Positions 34,190 through 45,650 of a stretch of 64,000 bases of DNA are shown here, one piece after another. The notes under the pieces were generated by a model. The model did no database searches and was not told the origin of the DNA. It saw only the letters and a program-made list of their open reading frames with translations. This DNA comes from Camillea tinctor (Eukaryota > Ascomycota > Sordariomycetes > Xylariales > Xylariaceae). Positions within the stretch are counted from its first letter, which is position 1; every line of letters begins with the position of its first letter. A program made the translations under genes and the position numbers. Location of the stretch: assembly GCA_022578605.1 (NCBI GenBank), contig MU394098.1, positions 186,001-250,000 on the forward strand, in the 5' to 3' direction.

Positions 34190-36064
34190 TCAGTAAAAAT
34201 TCTGCAAGTCGGGACCCCCTCCTGGACCGCTACCGCCGCCGCCGCCGCCGCCGCCTTGCCAATGCTGTTGTTGAAACGGCGGGGTGTATTGGGGAAGACC
34301 TGGCGGCAGCCCCGGCATAAGCGGGGGAGGTGCTCCCGGGTGGAACTGGGACATGGCAGAGAAGTTGTCGTCATATGAGACCGGCACGCTGGCGCCATAG
34401 CTTCCCTGGTGTTCGCGTGTACCCACATCATCCAGAGAACGATATCCACCTCTGCCTCCACGACCGCTGCCCTTGCCGCCTCGAGGACCGTTGGGACGGT
34501 AACCTCCTCGACCAGCAGCGTTATTACCGCCTCTGAAGCCACCACCCCGCTGGTTTCCCCCTCGTCCTGAATGACTCGAGGTGTGGAAGCCGCGCGCATT
34601 GTTATTATTACCGCTAAACTGGCGGGACCGGCTGTCGTCATTGTCGGCGCCATGTTTCCTTTTCCCTTTGGGCGTAAACAAACCTTCATTCTCGTGGTCA
34701 AGGGAGTCTTCGGGTTCGATACGCAGCATTACTTTTTCTCCTACCGTCGTCTCGAAGATAAAGGTTTGGTCCGGTGGTATGGGCTGCCAATTATGAATCT
34801 TGCCCGAGTCTGCTGGGCGGGCGCCTCTTCTGGTCGCAAGTAAGACCATAGGGGTGGACTGTTCGGTATGATATTTTGCTGTGGGTGGGACCGGCCTGAC
34901 GGAGACTGCCCAGATGCTGTTGTCGTAGGAGCCTATGGCGAGGACCTCCCATTTCATCTTAGCATTCATGCCACCGACCTTGTCTAATATGTGCTTCGGG
35001 CAGGGCCGCGGGGTGATGATGATAGTGTTTGCGTGGTATTTCAAGTCGGCATCTGGCAAACTGGAGGCAGTTAGTGCAAGTAGTCGTTTGGTATCCTCGG
35101 GCTCCATCATGTAACTCGTGAAAAACACCGTCTTTCGTATGACTAGGCGCTCGTTGCGGCCCTTATGCGACTTCTGGGCTACGATGACATTGTGGCTGTT
35201 GATGAGATGCTGAACCTCAGCAACCTCCACGACTGGATCTAGGTTTGTTGCGATTTCTGCTACGGGGATGACTTCTGCGGTGATAGGACCGCGGGTGGGA
35301 GGGCCTCGCAGACCCTGCTGGCGCTCGTTATAATCGGCCAGGAAGTCCTTGAAGCTCGTGACGTGCTTGGGGCGATCCTCGTAGATCCGAATCTCCTGGG
35401 CGTGCTTGTATGTTCCCATCATGCACTCGAGGAAGGCTTGCTTGAAGTTCAACGTGCTCCGAAAGCGTTCATTATTAGGGCCAACCTCGGGCTTGAGACC
35501 AATCAGGTCGAAATCTAGCTTCTTGCTGGTAACGATGCGCTTGATGAGGTCGGAGAAGCCGCGTTCGCTGCGACCAGTTAGCAGTACACAGAGAGCATCC
35601 TTCTGCTTCATGCTCAGGCGCACGAGCTCGACGATCTTCTCGTTCCACCAACCATCCCATGCGCGGGCTTCCTCCCGTTCGACGCCTTCACCGGTGGCGG
35701 CAAGAATTCGTGAGTCGTGCCACCACCCGCCGTTGACGAATATGTCGGGACTCCCCAGCTGGCCGAGGGTCGTTCCGTTCCATAGCTTTGGATTCGGGAG
35801 AGGGGTTTGGAATAGGGTGTTGTCGAAGTCGTAGACGTGAATGGTATTGATTTTATCGACGGCTGCACGAGGAATGGGGAACGTGAATGTCAGTCGACAA
35901 TGGAGAAGAAATACATAAATAAATAAATAAATAGATTAAGAAACTTAAAAAACAAAATCGATATCAGACGTACCAGGAAGCTGCTTGTTCAAAATGGACC
36001 ACCGGTTCAGAGATGTCACGGTGTGTTGACCGTTTAATCCATTAGCAACGTATTTGGATGCCAT
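34190..36064 (-). CDS. Swiss-Army-Knife RNA-repair-type HAD protein with RGG tail
   Basis: Exons complement(35974-36064) and complement(34190-35862) give 587 residues. The 111-nt intron is in phase 1. The N-terminus has the four HAD phosphatase motifs: D42-F-D44-N-T (motif I), LLTGR with T126 (II), K171 in NFKQAF (III) and E192-D193 in IYEDRP (IV). This matches the fungal HAD_SAK_1 family, predicted to act in RNA repair or processing. A middle domain (about 230-400) is conserved-looking but unnamed. The last third is low-complexity with RGG/GRGG repeats typical of RNA binding, and ends in a run of glycines encoded by a (GCC)n tract. Probable role: a 3'- or 5'-phosphate-processing enzyme acting on RNA. 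That is family prediction, not shown here. Divergent from the DUF167 gene. Confidence 0.85.
34233..34255 (-). repeat. (GCC)n trinucleotide repeat encoding poly-Gly
   Basis: Seven to eight CCG/GCC units within the C-terminal coding region of the HAD/RGG gene. Confidence 0.9.
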
Positions 36065-36796
36065 CTTGAGTTGATGTTTGGGTCGGGGCATATGAAATAA
36101 AAAAGAGCGTGCGGATGGAGAAGGTAAAAGAAGAGATTACGAAAACATTCTTGGGAGAAGAATTAGTAGCAGCCCAATTAAAATTATAGCGAAGAGGTGG
36201 AAGAAGGAAGGTAGTTTGGGATAGAGTACATAGAGGTTTGGGAGGTTGAAGGCTGAAGAAAAGTTGTAAGAAGTTCAAGTTGACGACGTTCTCCAGTTTT
36301 AGGTGGAAACTTAGGTAAGGTTATGGATTTTTAGGTAGGGATTTCAGGTAGGGATCTCTTAAAAATGCTTGGATAGTATCACCGTTTTCAGTGGATCTCT
36401 ACCTAGGTACGGTACCTAGCACGTACCTTAGCCTGCTTAGCTTATCTGGAGGACATAGGCTGATAGGCTACATCGGTTAGGTACATATACGTAATGGCCC
36501 AAGCTCCTAGCTCTCAGCTTTTCTTCTTCAACATGGACTTTCCCATCACCCATCCCACTCTACTGCTTACTATAGGCGGTACTTCTAGGTACCTACGTCA
36601 CCTACCTACCTAAATGTACATACTTTACATCCTACTACTCAGCCGATTTACACCTATTGTCGAATCACTGAGCCATCGGTGGACAATTCATGTATGGTTA
36701 TCCATTTATATATTGAGATACCATCCGGAGACATTCCTGGTCTAAGCAGACGAACATTGGCATGCCAAAAGAGTAAAGGAAAAGCACCACAACACA
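36065..36796. promoter_or_regulatory. Divergent upstream region of the HAD/RGG and DUF167 genes
   Basis: A 732-bp bidirectional flank. It includes a perfect palindrome at 36403-36419 (CTAGGTAC-G-GTACCTAG) and other CTAGGTA words. Confidence 0.5.
36403..36419. repeat. Perfect palindrome CTAGGTAC-G-GTACCTAG
   Basis: Eight-base arms around one G, in the shared promoter region. Confidence 0.85.
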
Positions 36797-37312
36797 ATGG
36801 CATCCCGCCATGCTATCAGCCTCGTCAAGAAATCGTCGGCCGAGTTTCTACAGCTGCGATGCCACGTCCGGCCAGGTGCAAGCAAGGTGCGAGAGGGAGT
36901 AGCCGCTGTGACGGACGAAGCCATCGAGCTATGCGTATCCGCCCCGCCCCAAGATGGTAAGGCGAACAAGGCGGTTATAGAAATACTGAGCGAGGTAGGT
37001 GCCGTGCCCACATCAGTCAACCTCACCGTGCTATTCCGGGACCAGGGCTGCCTGGTCATGCTATCCCGAGCTAGTAAACAGTCAAAACTGTTGACCCTGA
37101 TCCTCTTTTCTGTTTATGCCCAGACTTACAAAAGACACTAGGTTCTGGGTATAGCCAAGTCTGATCTACAGATCACACACGGATCAAAGACCAGGGACAA
37201 GACAATCAGTGTCGCGAGCACTTGCTTCCAGCGCATAGGAGCCCAGAAGAACGACGACATACTTGTGTTGGTCAAGGAGAAACTACTGAGAGACGGACTA
37301 TCTCAAGGATGA
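36797..37312 (+). CDS. DUF167 (YggU/UPF0235) family protein
   Basis: Exons 36797-36994 and 37142-37312 give 122 residues. The 147-nt intron is in phase 0 with donor GTAGGT. The sequence has the DUF167 core: FLQLRCHVRPGASK, then VCVSAPPQDGKANKAVIEIL-like (here ELCVSAPPQDGKANKAV) and, across the intron, VLGIAKSDLQITHGSKTRDKTISV. These small single-domain proteins are found in all domains of life and their molecular role is not established. Convergent with the complex I subunit gene. Confidence 0.88.
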
Positions 37313-37715
37313 AGGTCATCTAAGGTACCCAGGCTAGACTTAAATCAATAAAGACAGGAGCCGGAGTGACCTGCGAGCCTTGCATTAGTTAGGAGTTTTG
37401 TGTAAAATTGGGAAACAATCATGTAGATATTGCCGGTGTCGTCAGAAAAGATAGAACAATGTGGTGAAGGTATGAATCATACTCGAAGCACGAGTCATAA
37501 ACAGCCTCTAAAAAGATCATCATGGAAATAAGGCGAGAGAGAGAGAAAAGGAAAAGAGAAAGGGTTAGGCTTGGACTTACCAAATTAATTACTCGCCATG
37601 AACAAGCGAATACAAGAACTCGTCACTATGGGTAGAGGACCTTGGAGCAAAAGGCGTAAAATCTGGAGTCCGATTGTATATGTACAAGTCTCCCCTTGGT
37701 ATAGGATTCTCTCCT
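37313..37715. other. Short convergent spacer
   Basis: About 400 bp of 3' flank, including a GA-rich stretch near 37533-37562. Nothing else seen. Confidence 0.6.
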
Positions 37716-38541
37716 TCACCCGACAGTCGCCGAGACAGGATTAATTTCGACACCGTACTTCTCCTTGAGTCGCTCTCGCCTCCGCTCCTCGTATCCAGGT
37801 GGTGCGATTCCTACACAGTCATTAGCGGAAGGTCCGGATCAAGGGCGGGATAGTTCTCCTAAGCCATGGATCATACGTACCTCTACCCTCTTCGATATTC
37901 GTTATGGTTTCTTCGATAGGCCGCCTACGGTTGTTCCGCATAAATTCCTTGCGCTCATACTCATCCAGGTCGGAAACCTGTCGTCTTCCGCGGATGCCGC
38001 CACCCGTGTATTCAAGGGTCGATAGGATAACCGAGCACAAGGCGCCATAGCCAAGGATGCTGGCAATACGGCCGACTAGTGGGAAGGCATTAGCATGTGC
38101 TTGCATAGGAATGAAACCAACCGTCTAGTTTAGTGATGAGCATACCTCTTAGACCGATGGCTGAGCCTGCGAGGAAAGATCCCACGGCGACGTTTACGGT
38201 GTCGTCCTTTTCTCGCAGGTTGGCTGTGGCATCTCTGCTGAAGTTATACACAGCAGCGGCAGCAGCTACACAGGGCAGGTTAGCTAGGCTTCATGCTAGC
38301 CAGAGGTCGGGGTAATGGCATGAAGAATGCAAAACACACTGAAAGTAGCGATGGTGCCTCCGGTCTTGGTGAAGACGGTCCATGGTCCGATGTTGCGTTT
38401 GGCGAGGGAATTCTGGATGGCCGAAGCGAAGAAACCAGCTCCACCACCAATCAGAGCACCGTTGACACCCGACTTGAGGGCATCCTTTTGGTGAAAATGG
38501 TGCTCCTCCGGCGTTCTCTTGATGGGATAAGGATTCGCCAT
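37716..38541 (-). CDS. Mitochondrial complex I accessory subunit (NDUFA11/21.3 kDa, Tim17-like)
   Basis: Exons complement(38340-38541), complement(38146-38265), complement(37881-38075) and complement(37716-37810) give 203 residues. The first intron (GTGTGT donor, CTAAC branch site, GTAG acceptor) is needed: reading through it ends at a stop after TPTSG. The joined protein starts MANPYPIKRTPEEHHFHQKDA. It has the glycine-rich membrane segments of the Tim17/22/23 fold (GALIGGGAGFFASAIQN, FTKTGGTIATFTAAAAVYNF, LGYGALCSVIL) and an ANLREKDD segment. This matches the fungal 21.3-kDa NADH:ubiquinone oxidoreductase subunit of the mitochondrial inner membrane. No cleavable presequence, as usual for the family. 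Confidence 0.88.
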
Positions 38542-39095
38542 CTTGGGGGGGAGCCGAAGGAGGGAGGGTAGTGATGGGTTTAAGTAGTAAAAGAAGTTGA
38601 GTGGGCTTGGCTTTTTTTTTTTCCTTTCTTTTTTTTTATCCCTCTCTTCTTTTCTGCTTAGTTGAAGTTGAAGAAGTCGGGGGAAAGCTTTGGGACCTGG
38701 TCTGGTCTGATCAATTGAAATTGGAAAGAGAATGATTTGACGTCGTTGTATTCAGCCGAGGCGGTGCCGACTGGTTTAGTTTGCTTTTTACTTAAATGGG
38801 TCTTAGTACCTAATCTAGGTTAAGTACTAGTACACAGTGCTTAATCTTTTTTTTTTTTTTTGTAGTCTTCCCCTCCTCGCAACATCAGTTGAAGTCAGTT
38901 TCAATGTACTTAAGTAGGTACATAACTTGAATGCTCCCAGCCCAGGTTCAAGGATGCACCAAGTACTATCGGACTATCAATATTCCATTTTATCTCTAGC
39001 CACATGCTTACGTCAAGTTAAGTACATAGACAGGATACTATGTAAGTAAAAGGAGGTCCCGGTCAGCTGGGAGCCCGGTGCCTTTTCATGTATTA

Positions 39096-39128
39096 AGTGC
39101 TGTGTTACCTAATGTTAGGTAATGCACT
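39096..39128. repeat. Hairpin with TTACCTAA/TTAGGTAA core
   Basis: TTACCTAA (39105-39112) faces TTAGGTAA (39115-39122) across 2 nt. The outer arms AGTGC/GCACT (39096-39100 and 39124-39128) extend it. Confidence 0.8.
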
Positions 39129-39260
39129 AACAGGTACATCTCTTTTTATTATGCTTGGTTGGAGTAAGCACATACCTGAGTAAAAAGGTAGTACGGAGTA
39201 ACATGAAGGTCACCTGCAGCTTAGGTACTTAGGTACTTATATACCTTGAAGCTAGAGGAG

Positions 39261-39304
39261 GGGGGGACCTAGGTACTACTAACCATGGAGGGGGAGGTCC
39301 CCCC
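39261..39304. repeat. G-rich inverted repeat
   Basis: GGGGGGACCT (39261-39270) pairs perfectly with AGGTCCCCCC (39295-39304), with a 24-nt loop. Confidence 0.8.
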
Positions 39305-39500
39305 ATTTCCCTCTCCAACTTCAAGAGGTTATGTCATGTTTGTTAGTAGCACACCTTCCAACAATACCTAATGGGACACATCTGAGGTTAGGTTACTAAC
39401 ATTTGAAATTCCATCCACCATACATCCCCGGCCATCACCTTACATCACTTATTATTTACCTCTCTACCTGATCTTACCTTACCTTACCTATCTAGCCTTA

Positions 39501-39518
39501 CCTAACCTAACCTAACCT
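39501..39518 (+). repeat. CCTAA pentamer tract
   Basis: Three tandem CCTAA units plus a partial unit. They resemble, but are not, the TTAGGG telomere repeat. Confidence 0.75.
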
Positions 39519-41210
39519 GCCAACCATATGTCTACGGATATGACAACCCTAGCTCAGCTCCGAACTTGAGAAAAAAAAAAAAAAAGAAGAAGCCTTGTTA
39601 TATCAATTTGTGTTATCTGGTTCAAGAGACTTCACATCCACATCCACATCCACATCCATACCACACCACACCATACACCACCCAACCAACCACCTTGCAC
39701 TCACTGATCGACATATCTATCTATCAATTTTCCAACATATCATTTTTCTCACTCTTTACTCTTTTATCTCTTCCTTGACCTTTCTGGAGTAGTAGGGTAG
39801 CCGAACACCGGCTGATCTTTTCTATCTGGTCTCTGATCCCCTCTCTTTCTCTTTCTCTTTCACCGGACTTTGTCTTTTTCTTCGGCGCGTTCTATGATAC
39901 CCCAGGCAAGATTCATTGCTATCTGATCTCGCAGCTCATCCTTGATCGTTTTATGCGGTCTTAACCCCTTTGGTCCTAAACTGGCTCTCGGCCTTGCTTT
40001 CGATAGAGTGGGAAAGAAGACGAATTCATCTGTTCATCTGTAAAAGGTATGTCAGACTATCCTTCGTCTATGATTGCTATATTTCAAAAGGTTTCTTTTT
40101 TTTGTTAGCCCTAACGAGCATCCCCAATACTATGCTCATGCCCCTCCTCTCCCCTCCTATTTTTCATGCAAAATTTCATTCAGTCACTACTACCTTGTAA
40201 TAACCAGGAGCCTATCACGAGCAAGTGGGAACCCTATACTATGGGGGGACCATGCAGCCAATGTTTTACATATTTACTCCATACCTATCGTTATCATTGA
40301 TGCTCATGATATCCAGGTCAGTTTAAAAGCCACTCTATACCCAGTCAGTGGATGCACACCTAGATGTCTTGGGAGGAGATATGACTCGCAAGTAGCAAGT
40401 GCTCTGCATAGTGCAGATATCCCCATTTACCTCAAGCTAGCTTGAAGTCAGCTATAACCTACCTTTACTTTGTCTTGAGCCCCCCCAACAATGGTGTTCC
40501 ATATAAAGATTCACTGCTGTCTCGCCATGCAATGTTTTTTATATCACATCGTTAAAGATGCTTGATCCACAAAAGGATTCTCAGCTACTACGGTTTGTAG
40601 CTTTTGTGCTATTAGTGTCTATGATATTATGAAGTACAGGGTGAAACTGATCACATCAACAGACTCTTATAGTCTACATATATTGCTCCCATACACCCCC
40701 TCCCTTTTTTTTTCTCTTCATCCTGCTGCTTTTCTGCTTCTTATTCTCTTTCTTAGACTCTTCCCCCTTTCAAACCCCCCTTTGTCTAAATATGACTGGC
40801 TCTAGCTAATCTACTTCTAGGGTGTTGGAAGCTCTGAATGTGGGTAATTGTCAGGGCCTAGCTCCCGAGTGTATGGTGCTACATAGATACACTAGGGTAA
40901 GGTGATACATACTTCGGAGAACCAAGGATTGTTTGTCATCGTTATCATCGTCGACATTGTACTTGAAATATACGAACCCCAAGCCCGAGTTCACTAAGTA
41001 CCCCTCCACTACACCTGCCCCTCGGGAGTTGGTTCTTCATCCTTCTTTCTCTCTTTCCTCGAAAGCTCAATCTTTGCCTGGGTGGTCATTCACGCTTCCA
41101 TCACATTCATCACACCTCGCAGTTTGACTCTTCCTACTCGAAGGTATTTTCCTTATGAGTTGGAACCTACATGATTACAAATTCCCCTAATCACGACGCG
41201 TGCTACAGCC

Positions 41211-44200
41211 ATGGCCGTACCCACAGCACCTGGGCCGAGTGCTCTTGATCCGACGGACGCTGCAGAAATAGCAACCCTTCGTGGTCACAAGGAGAGTGCC
41301 ATTCGCGCTTTTCGTGCCCAGGATCAGATCCATGGTAGGTGTCTGTCTGCCCCCTATGTACCATAAAAAGTGGCTGAATAGCATTGGTAAAAATATACCG
41401 GAACTGACAGCCCGCAGCGTACACATCTCCAAGAGCACTCCGCCGCTTCATTGGATGTCAACTTCCTGAACTATCTTACAACACACGTTGCCCCAATCAT
41501 GAGATGATCTTGGTGTCCCCTCAGACATATAAAAATGAGCATGTTTGTTTTGTTTCGATTGTCTGCGGTCAATGTCGCTACCACTTCCACGTCAAGAACG
41601 ACATGAAGTACAGTCGATCATTTGATAAGGAACATCCCAGACACATGTTGATCCCTTGCGATCAAAAGAACAAAGATCATCTGCGAAGCGAACGTTCTGG
41701 CTATAACGATACCATTGGATATGCCCGGTTCATATGTGCTGCAGATGATTGCCTTTTCAACATTGAGATTTCTACTATGCCACCGAAGATCAGCAATAAC
41801 GAGGTCGATATGTTGACTGACAATAGTAGAGTTTTTCGTAATCTGCAGCGCGCTCGTAGGGAAGACCCGGAGAGGTATTCCGACGTCAGTGACGATTACG
41901 GCTCTGCTCCGGCTGGCACATTTCTGAGATATCTCACCGATGCACTTGACCGTCCCACAGGTGAAGGCCCGTTGAAAATCAAGAAGAGGAACAAACGATT
42001 CATGGTGTCTTTCAGCACAGACTTCGATCCTCTCCTGAGACTTCTGGGATTTCAAGAGAAGAATGATGAGGCAGACGAACAGTGTTGGTTTATTACTGAG
42101 CCAGAGAGAGCGGAGAATCCCACGCCAATTCGGACTCTAAGAGCCCGGATGCAAGATACACAAGAGGAATTGAAGACTCTTATCATGAATGCGAAGACGG
42201 TGCCGGCTTGGGAAAACCTGATCAACGTCTTCCAAGGGGATTACGACAGTATCCCCTACAACCTTGGTCTCAAGGATATCTCCGAGGATGATCTGGAGCT
42301 ACTGGGATGTCTCATCGATTATCCACCTCACTGGTTTAGCCGGGCCGCTGTCATTCTCTCTGGATTGAACCCAAGGCGTCGCGATGAATATCTTGATGCA
42401 GCACTCCGCTGTATACAGCAAAGGGACAGTGACGCATTAATGCACGTCACCATGTACAGGTCCCAATTTGATTCGACGACCTCTACCTCGAAAGATGCGC
42501 AAGTGGAGGAAGCGTTCCGATTCTTTGGCTCTTCTCCTATGGCTGGGATGAGTACTGACTGGTTTGTGAGCAAGTACATTGTAATCACTCAAGCTGACCC
42601 ATCCGACGCTGTTAAAGCTCTGGCCCAACAGCACCTCGAGGTTATCAGCAATTACTTTGGCAAAGATCTTATTAGTGAGATTGATAGAGGCGGGCATGAC
42701 CCTCTAGTTGCCCAAGCCCTTATATCGTCAGGCCAACAGGCCGGTAATAGGCGAATGAGTATTGGATCTGCGACTAAATTGCTCAAGGTAGACGCTGACT
42801 TCCCGGCCGAGATGATACGAGAGTTCGTCGCGACTGCTGTAAGTTTTGATCCCCAAACGATGTCTACCCTGTATTAACTAGCTACTTTGCAGGATGAGAA
42901 GGAAGACCGGGAGAAGGTTGTCGAGGCCCTTGAAGTATTAATTGATCTCAAACGACAGCAGACTCTGCCCGACGATGCAGCAAAACTTCAGGAAACGCTA
43001 GATTTTCTGAAGGCTACTAGCAATGCGGGAAAGGTTGGCCTGGCCAAACTGTCAGATGATAACCAAGATCAGCCAATTGGGATGACCGGCAATTCGTTGA
43101 ACACTCCTCCCGGTCTGAAGAATATTGGCAATACCTGTTACCTGAACAGTCTTCTCCAGTATTTCTACAATGTAAAAGTTGTACGTGAACTAGTACTTAA
43201 TGCGGATCAATATCTTCTCGAGCTTGACGAGGAGACGGTGAAGGCTCGTCGAACTGGTGGTAATGGCACCAGTGTTAATCTCGAGGAAGCTATTGTCGCT
43301 CGACAATGTGAGTAGACGCATCAGCTAGTCCCGTCTTCTTTCTCGTATTTATTAATCATGATATTTTTAGTTATCGAGATGCTCCGCGGTCTATTTTTGG
43401 AGTTGCAGACCACTTCGGACGTTGCTGCGCAGCCATCGCAGAAGCTTGCCAACACTGCGCTCTCTTCTGCTAAGGACATATTGTCCGAGAAACCCCAGAA
43501 TCAACCACCACCACTACCGGCGCGTCCCTCACCTGCACTGCCAGTTGCCCCAAAGGAGGATACCGATATGGTCAATGTCACCGTAGAACCGGTAAACGAT
43601 CAGTTAGAAACCGCCAGTTCCGGAAGTTCGCAAACCTTAGTAAATGACGGGGAAGATATACGCACAGATTCCTACGTTCAGATAAACCACAGTGACGACA
43701 AAGAGGACAAAACAAAGATTTCAGACGAGCTTTTATCCCCTGAATGTGAAAAAGATACTATCGCTACTGTCGCGCTTGACGAAGACGTGAAAATGGACGA
43801 AACCCCTGCCCCTGCAACCTTGGAAGAGAAATTTGCTCAAGTATCGAGCCGCCTGGAACAATCTGACCGATCGGGCACCTCACAACAAGATGTTGAGGAA
43901 ATTATTGGTAACATTCTCGAGCATCTCATGCGTGCAATTCGCTCGGACGGTCCGATTCGCGGAAAGCCCGATCTCCAAGCTGATAGGATTACGGAGACTT
44001 TTTTCACCATGATTGTGAACTGTACTGTCAAGACTTCGGTAGATGATACGACTGGTTTAACAGCACCGCCCTTGGAAGAAAACGTGCTCAACGAGGAGAT
44101 TGTCCCCGAGCGCTGGATTACAGCATTCCCACATCCCGACAAGGAAAACAAGGTGAAGAGTACATTGTACGAGGCGCTGGACCGCTATTTCTCATACGAG

Positions 44201-45229
44201 TTGCTTTCAGACGGAAGCCTTGCACGCTACACCACAATTCGCGAATTGCCACCGATTCTTCACATTTGCATCCAGCGCTCTGATGCCTCCGGGGTCAAGA
44301 ACAAAAATCCCGTGGTCATCCCAGAAACGTTGTATCTAGATCGATACTTGGAGACCGAGGCAGGCACACCGCTTTGGCATATCCGTAGGCGAGTGTGGTC
44401 GCTCAAAGAGCGCCTTAAACACCTAGAATCTAGGTCCGCTAGCAATTCCAAGGAGACAGTTAAGAAGCCAGAAGTTGACGGATGGGCTACCCCTGAATGG
44501 GACGATCCTTTGAACCTTGATGTTACCGGGTACGACGCCCTTTTTACTCTTGATGACAAGATGACGCAAGATATCATTCGACCGAACAAACGAAAGAATT
44601 CCGAGGCGTCACTCAATGATCTGCCGGGAGCGGGACCTTCAAAGAAGCAGTCCTTGTCCCCTGATAGCGGGGACACTGGCACCAAATTAATAAATGTTCT
44701 CGGAGACTATTATAAGCCACTCGACCAGATGGAGTCTTCTGAGCTTCTCAAACTACGGAAGGAGGAACATGATGCTTTTGATAACATGCAAGAAAAGAAA
44801 TACAGTTTACACGCCATCATCTGCCATGGCGGTGGAATGAATGCTGGTCACTATTGGGTTTGGGTACGAGACTTCAATAAACAAGTCTGGTACAAGTATA
44901 ATGACAGCCTTGTTACTGAGGATAGCCGGGATTCACAGTCAGTTCTTGATGACCTGAATAATAGTGGCGATCCGTACTATGTTGCTTATGTCCGCGATGA
45001 GTGTAAGAACGACTTGGTGGAGGTACCGCAACGCCACAAACAGGATCATGGGGAGACCTCACCTGCAAATGACCAGGATGTCGAGATGCAAACTATCGAA
45101 GGCGTAACACCTGACTCGACCCATCAGCAGCCTCCTAGCACTCCAATCGAAGCAGCTAGCAACCAGGGCATGTATACTACTGATGAGAAGGCAAGGGACG
45201 AAGAGCTTCCACCTTACGAGATAGTATAA
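41211..45229 (+). CDS. ubp2: UBP2-type ubiquitin carboxyl-terminal hydrolase
   Basis: Exons 41211-41334, 41418-42838, 42893-43307 and 43371-45229 give 1272 residues. The first intron is supported by phase (…RAQDQIHA|YTSPRALRRF…). The catalytic peptidase C19 domain is split. The Cys box GLKNIGNTCYLNSLLQYF has C597, and the His box ICHGGGMNAGHYWVWVRD has H1147, followed by WYKYNDSLV. A long insertion of low-complexity sequence (about 690-860) separates them, and the N-terminal half has CPNH and CGQC pairs that may bind zinc. Ubp2-type enzymes remove ubiquitin chains, including K63-linked ones; in yeast Ubp2 works with Rsp5. The start is the least certain part: upstream coding exons could exist. 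The C-terminus is acidic and disordered. Confidence 0.92.
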
Positions 45230-45650
45230 TAAGTGGGGAGATCAATGTGGAAGAAAAGAAAAGGAGATAAGGACGGTTCTCTCAATTGTCAACCCAACGC
45301 ATCGCAAATGGAGTTGGAGGTTTTGTAGCACTAGTATACCACACAGGCTTTGTAGGATTTACTATGGAAAAGAAAAAAAATAATACCTAAACGATGATGA
45401 ATTCTGAAATCATGAGCAAACTATAAATCCCTATGCCTCTAGCCTTCAGTGCCACAGTGATTCATACTAGAACATGTTAGAGTTGCTTCTATGCTGACAT
45501 TTGTAACACATCAACATGCATCTACTATAGTCACAATAACATACGATAATCATTAAGGGCGCAAAGCATAAAGCAAAAGGTACAGTGGATTGTGTTTCTA
45601 TATATCTAATTTCCTTAATGTACCACGGACGCATTAGGTCCATCTGAAAG
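45230..45650. other. Convergent spacer between UBP2 and the MFS transporter
   Basis: About 420 bp, AT-rich, with an A-rich tract near 45370-45382. No gene seen. Confidence 0.6.

Larger units (their letters stand above)
38542..41210. other. Intergenic region upstream of UBP2 and of the complex I gene
   Basis: About 2.7 kb between divergent genes. It contains T-rich tracts near both genes, hairpins at 39096-39128 and 39261-39304, a CCTAA pentamer tract at 39501-39518 and, from about 39560 to 41200, a pyrimidine-rich stretch with possible donors and acceptors (for example GTATGT near 40048). These look more like a leader or UTR introns than coding exons. Confidence 0.5.

Noticed and set aside
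38290..38340. Premature stop in the complex I subunit after TPTSG
   Set aside because: It lies inside an intron with a GTGTGT donor, CTAAC branch site and GTAG acceptor. Splicing restores the frame.
42887..43370. Frameshift or break in the UBP2 gene
   Set aside because: The apparent frame changes coincide with good introns (42839-42892 and 43308-43370), and the Cys box continues normally.
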